Below, one piece after another: positions 1 through 8,931 of a stretch of 64,000 bases of DNA (positions are counted from its first letter, which is position 1; the number at the start of each line of letters is the position of its first letter). The notes under the pieces were generated by a model, which was not told the origin of the DNA, made no database searches, and worked only from the letters and a program-made list of their open reading frames with translations. The stretch lies in the NCBI GenBank assembly GCA_903857665.1, contig CAIOFV010000122.1, positions 62,001 through 126,000 of the forward strand. Direction: 5' to 3'. Made by a program: the position numbers and the translations under genes. Origin of the DNA: an uncultured Myxococcales bacterium. Its GTDB lineage: Bacteria > Myxococcota_A > UBA9042 > DTJE01.

Positions 1-1321
1 CGGGACCGTCGAGGGCGTATTCCAGCGATTCGACCCGGGCATCCATCAGTGCGCGTCCGACGGCGGCCTTCACGTCGCTCGCCAGCCCGGGCGGGAGCAC
101 CTGCCCGACCGTCGTTCCCACCAGTTCGTCCGCAGGCTGCGTGAACCCGGATCGCTCGCCGCTGTGGACCTCGATGAACCGGCCTTCGGAATCCACCACG
201 AGGATGCCGTCGGGCAGCACCTGCGTGACGGCGCGAAGCCGCGATTCGCTGCGGCGAAGCTGCTCGGTCATGCGCTCCGCCAGGTCTCGTGCACGCGAAC
301 CCGTCCGGCTGATGGAATGAACCAGGGCTGCCAGCAGCAGCGAGAGCAGCAGCACGCCCACACCGGCGATCCACGGGCGGAAGATCTCGTAGGACCGGTA
401 GAACGCCGGCCCCGCGCTGAACTCCAGCAACCAGCGACGGCCGCCGACGGTCTGCTCCGTGCGCTCTTCGAGGCCGGCGGGCGCGAATCGATGCCACCAG
501 CGCGTCGGGAGGTCCAGGCCTCCATCCAGGAACGGTACCGAGTTCCCCGGGCCCGAAACGTCCGACATGCGAACCCGGACGCCCTCCACCGACAGGCGGC
601 CCGTGGTGTCCTGGGCCAGCAGTCGCAGCAGGAACACCGCGTTCACGTATCCCGAAAAACGGCTTCGCCGCTCCTCGACGGTTGCAGGCACCTGGCCGCC
701 CTCGTACATCGCCAGGCGCAGGATCAACCCGGGCCCTGCAGTGGGGGCCTGCATCACCGACATCGGCTGGCTGGCACGAACCTCCCCGGTGTCCCGGGCC
801 TCGATCAAGGACTCCCGCTGCATCGGGGTGCTGGCGGAATTGAATCCCAGCGCGTTGGCGTTGGTGTCCTCCGGCTCGCCGTAAAGCACGATCGTGTCGT
901 CGCCGAAATCGGCGCCTGGATGGATCCGCAGTCCCGGGTTCCCGTGCTCGGCGCGCAGGCGCTGCTCCAGCGGGCCCAGCCCCCCGTCCGGGACCGGGAC
1001 GCCGTAGGTCACCCCCAGGAGGCCGGGATACCGATGGTCCAGACCCATCGCCCCCAGCAGGGTACGGAATCGATCCCGATCCAGGCGCCCGCCCGCCAGT
1101 TCGAAGCCACGGACGGACCGAAGCAGGTCCTCGCAGATCCGCAGCCGCTCGGACCACCTTCCCTCGGCTTCGACCACCGCCGCGTCGAACCGTGCCCGGG
1201 CCTCCCGCTCCCGCTGGATGCGCATCACGTGGGCGGTCCCGAGCGTGGCCAGGGCCCCGCCGACCAGGATCCAGGTCGTGACCCGGTGTCGAAGGCCCTT
1301 CATGGTCGTCCACGGATTCAT
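1..1321 (-). CDS. CHASE/PAS membrane sensor protein (C-terminus cut by window edge)
   Basis: Only the first about 440 residues are in the window. A first membrane segment lies near residues 8-27. It is followed by a periplasmic region that reads as a CHASE domain (motif around RYPGLLGVTYG), a second membrane segment near residues 307-330 and the start of a PAS domain (VLPDGILVVDSEGRF). This is the front end of a sensor kinase or diguanylate cyclase that binds a small periplasmic ligand; the output domain lies outside the window. ATG at 1321 has a GAGGAA Shine-Dalgarno sequence about 8 nt upstream, and an in-frame ATG at 1303 is an alternative. The gene diverges from the HAD phosphatase gene. 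The domain reading is confident; the output is unknown. Confidence 0.8.
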   Translation of the reverse strand, partial: MNPWTTMKGLRHRVTTWILVGGALATLGTAHVMRIQREREARARFDAAVVEAEGRWSERLRICEDLLRSVRGFELAGGRLDRDRFRTLLGAMGLDHRYPGLLGVTYGVPVPDGGLGPLEQRLRAEHGNPGLRIHPGADFGDDTIVLYGEPEDTNANALGFNSASTPMQRESLIEARDTGEVRASQPMSVMQAPTAGPGLILRLAMYEGGQVPATVEERRSRFSGYVNAVFLLRLLAQDTTGRLSVEGVRVRMSDVSGPGNSVPFLDGGLDLPTRWWHRFAPAGLEERTEQTVGGRRWLLEFSAGPAFYRSYEIFRPWIAGVGVLLLSLLLAALVHSISRTGSRARDLAERMTEQLRRSESRLRAVTQVLPDGILVVDSEGRFIEVHSGERSGFTQPADELVGTTVGQVLPPGLASDVKAAVGRALMDARVESLEYALDGP

Positions 1322-1427
1322 GCCCCGGTTCCTCGATCGCAGACTCCCTGGAAATCGAACCTTAGCACGATGCCCCCCGCGCGGAACACCCCTTCGCGGA
1401 GCGCCCCTACCGGCCTGGCGCCGGGGC

Positions 1428-1436
1428 TGGTATCCT
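1428..1436 (+). promoter_or_regulatory. Candidate extended -10 promoter of the HAD phosphatase gene
   Basis: TGG followed by TATCCT forms an extended -10 element 57 nt before the ATG at 1493. No convincing -35 is visible 16-18 bp upstream. The same TGGTATCCT word precedes the lipoprotein gene starting at 44087. Confidence 0.35.
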
Positions 1437-1492
1437 TCCGCCCGCGGTGCCGGGCGCTGGGCGGCTTCCGCGCGGCCTGTTCGAGGTGTGCG

Positions 1493-2347
1493 ATGATCGA
1501 AACGACACCGGGTGCGCTGGATCGCCTGCGGCAGATCGGCGCATATGCGCTGGACATGGACGGGACCACCTACCTGGGCGGGCGGCTGCTGCCGGGGGCC
1601 GGGGCGTTCGTGGGCCTGATGCTGGCGCAGGGCATCCCCTTCACGTTCCTGACGAACAACTCGTCGAAGAGCCGGGCCGAATACGGGCGCAAGTTGACTG
1701 CGCTGGGCCTGCCGTGCGGCGAGGAACGCGTGATGACCTCGGGCGAGGCTACCATCCGGTACCTGCTCCGGGAACGACCGGGCCAGCGGGTCTACCTGGC
1801 CGCCACGCCCTCCTTCGAGGCCGAGGTACGCGAGGCCGGGATCGTGCTGGCCGATGGCCGGGCGGACGCGGACCTGGCGGTGCTGGGATACGACACCACG
1901 CTGACCTTCGAGCGGCTGGTGACGCTGTGCGACCTGGTCCGGGACGGCAAGGCCCTGGTCGCCACGCACCCCGACGTGAACTGCCCGGTGGAAGGCGGGT
2001 ACTGGCCGGACGTCGGCGCCTTCCTGGCATTGATCGAACGTTCGACGGGCCGCGGCGCGGACCTGGTCGTCGGCAAGCCCGGCCCCCTGATGGTCACCGC
2101 CCTGTGCGAGCGCATGGGCCTGCCCGCCGCGGACATCGCCTACGTCGGCGACCGGCTGTATACCGACGTCGCGATGGCACGGCGCTCGGGAATGCTGGCC
2201 GTGCTGGTCCTTTCGGGCGAAACGACGCTCGCCGACCTCGACGGGACGCCCGAGCCGCCGGACCTCGTGGTCGGGGGCCTGGACGAACTGGCCGGGCTGG
2301 TGTCGGCGGCACGGAAGGCGGGCGGCGCTACAGGATCTGCCAGCTGA
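1493..2347 (+). CDS. HAD-IIA family phosphatase (NagD / 4-nitrophenylphosphatase-like)
   Basis: 284-residue HAD hydrolase. Motif I is DMDGT at residues 21-25, with nucleophile D21 and acid/base D23. Motif II is the TNNSS segment. Motif III is the Lys of GKPGP, and motif IV is YVGDRLYTD. The large cap between motifs II and III and the length fit subclass IIA enzymes, which dephosphorylate small cytosolic metabolites such as nucleotides, phosphoglycolate or p-nitrophenyl phosphate; the true substrate cannot be read from sequence. The ATG at 1493 has GAGG 6 nt upstream. The same frame stays open far upstream, but that part is antisense to the CHASE sensor. The 3' end overlaps the convergent beta-barrel gene by 20 nt. 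Confidence 0.9.
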   Translation: MIETTPGALDRLRQIGAYALDMDGTTYLGGRLLPGAGAFVGLMLAQGIPFTFLTNNSSKSRAEYGRKLTALGLPCGEERVMTSGEATIRYLLRERPGQRVYLAATPSFEAEVREAGIVLADGRADADLAVLGYDTTLTFERLVTLCDLVRDGKALVATHPDVNCPVEGGYWPDVGAFLALIERSTGRGADLVVGKPGPLMVTALCERMGLPAADIAYVGDRLYTDVAMARRSGMLAVLVLSGETTLADLDGTPEPPDLVVGGLDELAGLVSAARKAGGATGSAS

Positions 2348-4013
2348 GCCGGAGCAGCACGCGGTGCTCGGTCTGCAGGCGGTCGGACTGGTCCCGGTCC
2401 TCCAGCAGCCGGAAGATGTAGTTCACCGAAACGAACGACGCCAGCCGGATCCCCACGTCGCTGTCCCACGTGACGATCGGGTGCGCAAGGTCCGTGAACG
2501 GCTCCAGCACCTCCAGTTCGGTGGTGGCCAGCACCCAGCGCGTGATGCGCAGCGAGCCGACGAAGGTGCCCTCTGCGCCGTACTGGTAGGCGTTGCCCCG
2601 GCGACGGACGTCCAGGGTGCGGGGCGTGGCGGTGAACGCGGAGGCCGTCAGCAGCCCCCGTGTGAACAGCGCGCGGCCGCCGATGCCGACGCGGATGTTC
2701 GCGTCGAACCAGTACGATCCCGCCACCAGGAACCCCAGCCCTGCGCCGGCCTTCAGTTCGCTGGGCGACATCGAAGGCGACAACTTGTACTGGCCCTTGT
2801 GGGTGCCCAGGCAGGCGACCGGTGCACCCGTCGCATCCACCAGGCGAACCGCGGTGTCGTCGCTGAGCCAGGTGTAGCCCGGGAACAGGGACGTGGTCGC
2901 GCCGACGCGCACGTACGGGCCCAGCCACGGCAGCACGCGGTATACGTACAGGGCGTCCAGCTTCGCCTCGTCCAGGTCCTTCTGGAACGGCTGGGACGGC
3001 ACCTTGATCTGCTTCTCCTCCAGCTTCAGGCGCAGGTACAGGTAGTGCTTCAGCGGCTTGAACTGCGCCAGGAAGTCGAAGTATCCGCCCAGCGTGAAGC
3101 CGTTGCCCGAGGGGTAGCCCACCATGTCCGAGCGCCGGTTGAACTCCGTGTCGGCGCCCAGGACCAGGTGGATGCGCCAATCCTTCGGCAGCAGCGATTT
3201 CGACGCGCTGGAATCCACCTGCCCGGCGCCCAGGAAGGTGCCGTCATCGCGGTTCATCACCAGGCTCATGTTCACCTGTTCGCCCGGCAGCACCCGGATG
3301 GTGAAGAAGTCGCGCCGTGCCTGGGAACTGCCGCCCGCCCGGATCAGCAGGTACGAGCCGGGGTCCAGGATCCAGGTGCGCACCTCCTCGCCCAGTTCCA
3401 CGTCCGCTCCCAGGCCCATGCCCAGGTCCCGGCGTTCCGGAAGCCGCAGCAGTTCGTAGGACCCGCGAAAGGGGGTCGCGTGCTCATCGACCACCTGGAC
3501 CACCAGCGCGGACCAGGTGGCCGGCACCACGGTCGTCAGGCCCTCCTTCACCAGCACGCGCCGCTTGAACCGGTCGGCCACGGCGCCCGATCCCAGACGG
3601 ATCTCGTAGATCCCCGGTTCGACGATGGCCCGGCGCCCCGGGGCCACGGTCTGCATCACGCCGCCTCCCCGCAGCACCAGCCAGGGCGGTTCCAACCGGG
3701 GATCCGTCATGGAAGGGACGAAGATCGCGCCCTTGCCGGGGGGGATCAGGGTGCCGTCCCGATCCAGTTGCTCACGGGTCGGCGGGGAGTCCCAGGTATC
3801 CGGATGCTCGGCGGACGGAGGGAGCAGGACAGGGGGCGCCGGGGGCAGGGCCGGCGCGGGCGGCAACGGCGGAAGGGTGGGCATCGGCTCCAAGGACGGG
3901 CTGCCGGGCGCGCCAGGGGGTTCCTGAGCCTGGGCCGGCCGGGTGCTCACGGAGCAGCACGCCACCCCGACCGCCAGCGCCAGCAGTTCGCGATGTCGGC
4001 CGGAGGGATTCAT
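2328..4013 (-). CDS. Secreted proline-rich protein with C-terminal beta-barrel-like region, last gene of the Mla-type operon
   Basis: 561 residues. A signal peptide (about 1-29, cut near AQA) is followed by a proline-rich stretch (about 30-70). A beta-rich domain with PEGA-like character (about 90-270) comes next, then an apparently outer-membrane barrel (about 275-561) of alternating hydrophobic/aromatic strands. Its start overlaps the stop of the auxiliary-lipoprotein gene by ATGA, so it is translationally coupled to the lipid transporter. An outer-membrane end point for lipid transfer is a reasonable inference, but I recognise no named family. The last residue is Leu, not the usual aromatic. 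Confidence 0.7.
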   Translation of the reverse strand: MNPSGRHRELLALAVGVACCSVSTRPAQAQEPPGAPGSPSLEPMPTLPPLPPAPALPPAPPVLLPPSAEHPDTWDSPPTREQLDRDGTLIPPGKGAIFVPSMTDPRLEPPWLVLRGGGVMQTVAPGRRAIVEPGIYEIRLGSGAVADRFKRRVLVKEGLTTVVPATWSALVVQVVDEHATPFRGSYELLRLPERRDLGMGLGADVELGEEVRTWILDPGSYLLIRAGGSSQARRDFFTIRVLPGEQVNMSLVMNRDDGTFLGAGQVDSSASKSLLPKDWRIHLVLGADTEFNRRSDMVGYPSGNGFTLGGYFDFLAQFKPLKHYLYLRLKLEEKQIKVPSQPFQKDLDEAKLDALYVYRVLPWLGPYVRVGATTSLFPGYTWLSDDTAVRLVDATGAPVACLGTHKGQYKLSPSMSPSELKAGAGLGFLVAGSYWFDANIRVGIGGRALFTRGLLTASAFTATPRTLDVRRRGNAYQYGAEGTFVGSLRITRWVLATTELEVLEPFTDLAHPIVTWDSDVGIRLASFVSVNYIFRLLEDRDQSDRLQTEHRVLLRLSWQIL

Positions 4014-4885
4014 CGTGCGCCCCCTTCCTCGGGCACGATCAGGTCATCGACGGCTGCCGGCGCGACCGGCGCGGAACGCGGGCCAGGAAGGGCGGCAGGG
4101 GAGGGTACGGGAGCCGCCCGCCCCGGCGCTTCCAGCGCTTCGGGGGCTTTCGAGGGCAACGAATCGTCCTGGGCAGGCGGGGGCATGGTCAACGTGGCGG
4201 CGACGCCCCGCTCCTGCGAAATGACGCGGTCCAGTTCGGCGGTCACCACCAGCATCTCGTCCCGGAGGATCTCGGACAGCGCCCGGACGATGTACACGGA
4301 GCGCTGCTCGTGGACCCGGCGCTTCCTGTCGAACTCGTAGTGCCAGATGACCTTCTGGTCCGCGAACCGGACCAGGTCGAAGCGCATCGCCAGGTGGCCG
4401 TACCAGGCGTCGCCCGCGTCGTACTCCTCGACGGCCATCACCTCGGCCCCCAGCTCGTAGGCGGGCGGCGAATCCCCGAACTCGCGCGTGATCTCGCCCA
4501 GCAGCCGCGACGCCACCAGGTGCTGCTCGACCAGTTCCCGCAGCATCTGCTGGGGCTTCGACGCCCAGAGCCGGTAGGGATCGTAGTTGAACTCGTAGGG
4601 CGACTGCCGGTAGACCATCTGCGGGCGGTCGTAGGGCAGGGCCACGTGGAACGGCCGGATGCGCACCTTCACCGGATGGATCGGCGGCCGCGACTCGGTC
4701 ACCCGGTCCGACAGGAGAGGGTACGACAGCGTGTAGTACCGCCGCTGCGGCCCCGGGCCGCACCCGGCCGCGACGAGGATCGCCAGGCACGCCAGCATGC
4801 CCCCGGCCCGCGCCAGCCCGCATCGCATGGCGGCTTCGGTTCGCCGCCGGGACGCGTCGAACGCACTGCAGACGTCGTTCCTCAT
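4010..4885 (-). CDS. ABC-type transport auxiliary lipoprotein (PqiC / DUF330-like)
   Basis: 291-residue lipoprotein with a long N-terminus, a signal peptide and lipobox LVAAGC (Cys near residue 42). The body (about 48-215) matches the ABC transporter auxiliary family: YYTLSYP near its start, a beta-rich region, and the closing region on expression of the protein at the envelope. The last 70 residues are Ala/Pro-rich and probably flexible. In known systems these proteins join MCE proteins to the outer membrane. ATGA overlaps on both sides (with the MCE gene and the barrel gene) support one operon. The ATG at 4885 fits the coupling; internal ATGs nearer the signal peptide are possible. Confidence 0.8.
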   Translation of the reverse strand: MRNDVCSAFDASRRRTEAAMRCGLARAGGMLACLAILVAAGCGPGPQRRYYTLSYPLLSDRVTESRPPIHPVKVRIRPFHVALPYDRPQMVYRQSPYEFNYDPYRLWASKPQQMLRELVEQHLVASRLLGEITREFGDSPPAYELGAEVMAVEEYDAGDAWYGHLAMRFDLVRFADQKVIWHYEFDRKRRVHEQRSVYIVRALSEILRDEMLVVTAELDRVISQERGVAATLTMPPPAQDDSLPSKAPEALEAPGRAAPVPSPAALPGPRSAPVAPAAVDDLIVPEEGGAR

Positions 4886-5895
4886 CGCAGCTTCCTCTCC
4901 TTCTCCTCGGCGCCGCCCAGCAGCAGCGACGGGTTCTCCCGGATCTGGCGGCTGAATTCACTGAGGTTTTCCAGCGTTTCAAGCAGGTACGACAGGCTGG
5001 CGAACAGGTCCTCGCGGCCCCTCAGCACCGTGGTGTCGATGTTCTTCACGGTCCGCTGCAAGGCGATCATCAGGTCCTTGAACTGCGCGCCCACGGTCGG
5101 CAGATCGGCCTTGTCGACGGCGACCCGCACCTGCGCCGAGATGCGCTCGACATTGGTGACGATGGACCGGACCTTGTTCGGCTCGACCTCGTCCCGCACG
5201 CGTTCGGCCACCTGCCTCAGCGCCCGGGCGGTGGCGGTGGTCTCGACCTCCAGGGTCTTCACCGCCGCGTCCACGCGCTCGCCGGCGCTCTTCAGCGACG
5301 CCGTCAGGTCGCGCACCGCCGGCCGGTTCTCTTCCAGCGTGCCGGTGGCGCTGACCACCAGCGCGTCCACGTGATCCACGACGGCGATCACCTTCTTCCG
5401 GTTCTCGTCGGACGTCAGCTTGTTCAACTGTTCGACCAGGGTCTGGACGCGCTCGGCGATGTCCTCGGCACGCACCGTCAGGCGATCCAGCGTCGAGTCA
5501 CCGGCCGTGATCTCGCCGCCCGGATCGACGAACGCCGACTCGGCGGTGCCTCCGGACAGCTCGATGAACTTCAGCCCGGTGATACCCGCGAGGTTCACGA
5601 TGGCCCGGGTGTCCTTCTTGACCGGGGTGCCTGCGTCCAGGCTGACCGCGACCACGACGGTGGCCGGGTCCTCGCGGTCGATGCGGATGGAATCCACGCG
5701 CCCGACTCGGACGCCGTTGAACTTCACCGGCGATCCCGCCTCCAGGCCGCTCAGCGACATGTGGTAGCGGATGGTATAGGTGTCCCGCTCCTCGGCCAGG
5801 CGCAGGCCGGCCAGCACCGCCAGCGTGCCGATCAGCAGGGTCGATGACACGGTGAGGAAGACGCCGAGTCTGACCTTCTGGGCCCGGGTGATCAT
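4882..5895 (-). CDS. mlaD: MCE-family substrate-binding protein of a phospholipid ABC transporter (MlaD-like)
   Basis: 337 residues. One N-terminal membrane segment (about 9-29) anchors the protein. A single MlaD/MCE domain follows (about 37-125; motifs AGSPVKFNGVRVGRVDSI and GITGLKFIELSGG). A long helical, coiled-coil-rich tail (about 135-325) extends into the periplasm. MCE proteins form hexameric rings that carry lipids between the membranes. This tail is longer than in E. coli MlaD and resembles tunnel-forming MCE proteins. ATG has AGGAG 8 nt upstream. ATGA overlaps link it to mlaF before it and to the lipoprotein gene after it. Confidence 0.92.
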   Translation of the reverse strand: MITRAQKVRLGVFLTVSSTLLIGTLAVLAGLRLAEERDTYTIRYHMSLSGLEAGSPVKFNGVRVGRVDSIRIDREDPATVVVAVSLDAGTPVKKDTRAIVNLAGITGLKFIELSGGTAESAFVDPGGEITAGDSTLDRLTVRAEDIAERVQTLVEQLNKLTSDENRKKVIAVVDHVDALVVSATGTLEENRPAVRDLTASLKSAGERVDAAVKTLEVETTATARALRQVAERVRDEVEPNKVRSIVTNVERISAQVRVAVDKADLPTVGAQFKDLMIALQRTVKNIDTTVLRGREDLFASLSYLLETLENLSEFSRQIRENPSLLLGGAEEKERKLR

Positions 5896-6725
5896 GGGTC
5901 CACTCCTGTGACTGCAGGCTCGGGCAGGATCCCGTCCTCCAGGACCTGGAGCAGCGACCGGGTGCCCACGGGGGCCCCGACGCCGCGCCGGGCGAAGAAA
6001 TCGCCAACCTCAGGCACCGGGCAGGCCCTGGCGCCGGCCAGCGGGCCCGCGTAGTGCAGCACGCCGCCCCGTCCCAGGAAGACGACGTTGTCGGCGATGG
6101 CGTCGATGCTGGCCAGTTCGTGCGTGACCACCACGACGGTCATCCGGAAGGTCTCCTTCAGGCCCAGGATCAGGTCGTCGAGGTCGGCGGCGGTGCGCGG
6201 GTCCAGGCCGGCCGAGGGCTCGTCGCACAGCAGCAGTTCAGGGTCCAGCGCCATCGCCCGGGCCAGCGCCGCCCGCTTGCGCATGCCTCCCGAAAGCTCG
6301 GACGGGAACTTGTCGGCCGCATGGGCCAGCCCGACCGCCTGGAGCTTCAGGCGGACCGACTCCTCGATCACCGAGGCGGGGAGGTCCGTGTGCTCCTTCA
6401 GGGGCAGGGCGATGTTCTCCGCCACGGTCGCCGAGTTCAGCATCGCGCCCTGCTGGAACAGCAACCCGACCCGCGACAGGGCTTCCGGCAGGTCCCGCTC
6501 GTCCATCGTGGACAGGTCGCGCCCGGCGACCAGCACCTGGCCGGCGCGCGGCCGCAGAAGGCCGACGACGCACTTGAACAGGGTGCTCTTGCCGCAGCCG
6601 GACCCGCCGACGACCGCGCTCACCTGACCCCGCGGGAAGTCGATGGACAGGCCCGACAGCACGTCCGGACCGTCGCCGTACCCCGCCGTCAAGCCCACCA
6701 CGCGGATGATCGGTCCCGCTCCCAC
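5892..6725 (-). CDS. mlaF: Phospholipid ABC transporter ATP-binding protein MlaF
   Basis: 277-residue cytosolic ATPase. The Walker A is GGSGCGKST (residues 40-48), the signature is LSGGMRKR, the Walker B is LLLCDEPSAGLDP and the switch His is in VVVTHEL. This is the MlaF/Ttg2A subgroup, which powers lipid transport with MlaE and MlaD. The start is GTG at 6725, preceded by GGGGAG inside the end of the permease gene and one base beyond its stop, so translation is coupled. All catalytic motifs are intact. Confidence 0.93.
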   Translation of the reverse strand: MGAGPIIRVVGLTAGYGDGPDVLSGLSIDFPRGQVSAVVGGSGCGKSTLFKCVVGLLRPRAGQVLVAGRDLSTMDERDLPEALSRVGLLFQQGAMLNSATVAENIALPLKEHTDLPASVIEESVRLKLQAVGLAHAADKFPSELSGGMRKRAALARAMALDPELLLCDEPSAGLDPRTAADLDDLILGLKETFRMTVVVVTHELASIDAIADNVVFLGRGGVLHYAGPLAGARACPVPEVGDFFARRGVGAPVGTRSLLQVLEDGILPEPAVTGVDP

Positions 6726-6726
6726 G

Positions 6727-7839
6727 CTACTCCCCGAAATAGAACAGCAGGCTGAAGAAGGCGTCCGCGGCGATCACCATGAAGATCGCCTGCACCACGG
6801 ACGACGTCGTCGCCCGGCCGACCCCTTCGGCCCCTCCGTGCACGCTGAAGCCGCGATACGCGCCGACGAACACGATGATCCAGGCGAACGCGACGCTCTT
6901 GACCAGGCCCGTCAGGATGTCCTTCACCTGCAGGGCGCTGGTCAACTGGTCCAGGAACGGCGTTGCACCCACCTGCAGGTACGTGACGGCGATGAAGAAG
7001 CCGCCCAGGATGCCCAGCACGTCCGCCATCACGGTCAACAGCGGCTGAGTCAGCGTGATCGCCAGGAAGCGCGGCACCACCAGGTAGCGCACCGGGTTGA
7101 CGCCCATCACCTTCAGCGCATCGACCTCCTCGGTGATCACCATGGTGGAGATTTCGGCCGCGACGGACGAGCCACAGCGACCGGCGATCAGGATCGCGGT
7201 CATCAGGGGGCCCATCTCGCGGGTCATCGCGATCCCGATCAGGTCAGCGATGTAGATGTTCGCGCCGAACTGCCGCAACTGGAACGCCGACTGCAGGGCC
7301 ACCGTCAGTCCGACCAGCAGCGAGATCAGCGACACGATCCCCAGGGACTCCAGCCCGATCCGGACCATCTGCTCGACCACGGTCGCGCCGCGCAGTTTCT
7401 CGTTGCGCCCGAACAGGCCCAGGAAGGTGTAGTGCAACGTGTCGGTGAACAGCACCAGCAGTTCGATGGCGGCCTCCCAGGCTCCGGCCACGGAACCGCC
7501 CAGGCGTTCGAAGAAGGGCTCGCGCGGAGGCGGGGGCTCGCTGGCCGAAACGTCGCGAACGCGGAACAGCGACAGCGCCTCGCGGGCCTCCAGGCTGGTG
7601 CCGGTCAGGCGGAGCGCGCCGCCCTGTCGCGAGACCATCGTCTGCACGACGTGGCACAGGGCCGCGCCGGCCGAATCCATCGCCGTGACGCCGGCCAGAT
7701 CCAGTCGCACGTCGGGGTGCTTCACGCCGCGCAGCCGATCCACGATGTCGCGGTGGAACCGGGGGACCGTGCCTCGATCCAGCGGGCCCTCGGGCCGGAG
7801 GTCAAGGACGCTCCCGGGGGTATCGGAAGGCGCCTGCAT
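6727..7839 (-). CDS. mlaE: MlaE-family permease with an N-terminal STAS domain (MlaB-MlaE fusion)
   Basis: 370 residues. Residues about 10-97 form a STAS domain with the core MDSAGAAL, the equivalent of the separate E. coli protein MlaB. Residues about 130-370 are the MlaE permease, with the TREMGPLMTAILIAGR region and about five membrane helices. The fusion supplies the regulatory STAS partner in cis. It is the first gene of the operon. ATG at 7839 has GGGAG 7 nt upstream. Neither an MlaC-type carrier nor an MlaA-type lipoprotein gene is in the operon. Confidence 0.92.
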   Translation of the reverse strand: MQAPSDTPGSVLDLRPEGPLDRGTVPRFHRDIVDRLRGVKHPDVRLDLAGVTAMDSAGAALCHVVQTMVSRQGGALRLTGTSLEAREALSLFRVRDVSASEPPPPREPFFERLGGSVAGAWEAAIELLVLFTDTLHYTFLGLFGRNEKLRGATVVEQMVRIGLESLGIVSLISLLVGLTVALQSAFQLRQFGANIYIADLIGIAMTREMGPLMTAILIAGRCGSSVAAEISTMVITEEVDALKVMGVNPVRYLVVPRFLAITLTQPLLTVMADVLGILGGFFIAVTYLQVGATPFLDQLTSALQVKDILTGLVKSVAFAWIIVFVGAYRGFSVHGGAEGVGRATTSSVVQAIFMVIAADAFFSLLFYFGE

Positions 7840-7894
7840 CGGGAAACTCCCGGCGGAAGGCCCGGAGTCGTGCGTCCCGGGCAGCCGCGCGACT

Positions 7895-7924
7895 ATTGTC
7901 CCTGCGCGCGAGTGCCGGCGTCAA
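7895..7924 (-). promoter_or_regulatory. Candidate promoter of the mla-type operon
   Basis: On the minus strand TTGACG (7924-7919), an 18-bp spacer, then GACAAT (7900-7895), about 55 nt upstream of the mlaE start. The only good hexamer pair in the divergent region on this strand. Confidence 0.45.
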
Positions 7925-7950
7925 CAATACGGCAGGGCGGGCGGAATCGC

Positions 7951-7979
7951 TTGACCCGCCGTCGCGACGCCGCAAGAAT
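7951..7979 (+). promoter_or_regulatory. Candidate promoter of the ferredoxin-nitroreductase gene
   Basis: TTGACC (7951-7956), a 17-bp spacer, then AAGAAT (7974-7979). It overlaps an in-frame ATG at 7978 and therefore favours the GTG at 8005 as the true start. Confidence 0.45.
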
Positions 7980-8004
7980 GGACCGGGTTTCCCGGAGCGT
8001 GGCC

Positions 8005-8931
8005 GTGGATCAGACCGTGACGACCGTGATCGACGCCGACCTGTGTATCGGGTGCGGCAAGTGCATCCCCGTATGCCCGTCCGAAACGATCGCGATGCGA
8101 GACGGACGCGCGGTCGTCGTCGGATCCCAGTCGCTGCAGTGCGGGCACTGCGCCGCGGTCTGCCCGACCGACGCCATCCGCGTGGGCGCGCTGGATCCCG
8201 ACATGCTGGCGTTCAAGACGTTCCGGCTGGACACGCGCTGGCTGTCGCCCGACGCGTCGGACCCGGCGGGGCTGGTGCGCCTGATGGCGTCGAGGCGCTC
8301 GTGCCGCAACTACACGGCGGACGCGGTCCCGCGGGACGCGCTGGAAGACCTGGTAAAGGCGGCCTGCACCGCGCCGTCCGGAAGCAACGAGCAGGGATGG
8401 GCCTTCACGATCCTGCCCGATCGGCCGGCCGTGCTGGCCCTGGGAGACCGTGTGCTCGCGTTCTTCGAACGTGTTTGCAGCCTGGCCGCGAACCCGATCC
8501 TGCGCCATGGCCTGCGCCTCGTGGGCCGGAACGAACTGCACCTGTTCCAGCGCGACTATGCCGCGAAGGTGCGGCAGTCGATCGACGAGTTCCGGGACAG
8601 CGGACGTGATCGGCTGTTCCACGGCGCGCCCGCCGTGATCCTGATCGGCTCCCGCAGCGGCAATCCTTCGACCCCGTCGGAGGACGCCCTGCTGGCGACG
8701 CAGAGCCTGCTGCTGGCCGCCCATGCGATGGGCTACGGCACCTGCCTGATCGGGTTCGCGGTGGAAGCCATGCTGCGCGATCGAACCATTGGCGCGGCCC
8801 TCGGGATCCCGGCGTCCGACCGGGTCCACGCGGTGGTCACCCTGGGGCGCCCAGCCGAATCCTGGAAAACGGTCGCGGGTCGCCGGACGGTACGGCCCCG
8901 TTACGTCGATGCCGCCACGATCACGGGGTGA
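8005..8931 (+). CDS. Nitroreductase-family protein with N-terminal 4Fe-4S ferredoxin domain
   Basis: 308 residues. An N-terminal double-cluster ferredoxin domain comes first: C-x2-C-x2-C-x3-CP in CIGCGKCIPVCP. The second motif, SLQCGHCAAVCP, has Ser where the first Cys is expected. A nitroreductase FMN domain follows (about 85-305; SRRSCRNYTADAVP, then APSGSNEQGW and the MGYGTCLIG region). Such proteins are flavoenzymes fed by ferredoxin-type electrons; the substrate is unknown. GTG at 8005 is preferred because GGAG lies 7 nt upstream. The ATG at 7978 sits inside the candidate -10. The 3' end overlaps the convergent kinase gene by 11 nt. Confidence 0.85.
   Translation: MDQTVTTVIDADLCIGCGKCIPVCPSETIAMRDGRAVVVGSQSLQCGHCAAVCPTDAIRVGALDPDMLAFKTFRLDTRWLSPDASDPAGLVRLMASRRSCRNYTADAVPRDALEDLVKAACTAPSGSNEQGWAFTILPDRPAVLALGDRVLAFFERVCSLAANPILRHGLRLVGRNELHLFQRDYAAKVRQSIDEFRDSGRDRLFHGAPAVILIGSRSGNPSTPSEDALLATQSLLLAAHAMGYGTCLIGFAVEAMLRDRTIGAALGIPASDRVHAVVTLGRPAESWKTVAGRRTVRPRYVDAATITG

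Noticed and set aside
164-1492. N-terminal extension of the HAD phosphatase frame
   Set aside because: The frame is open for over 400 codons upstream but lies antisense to the CHASE sensor. The family N-terminus and a Shine-Dalgarno sequence mark the ATG at 1493.
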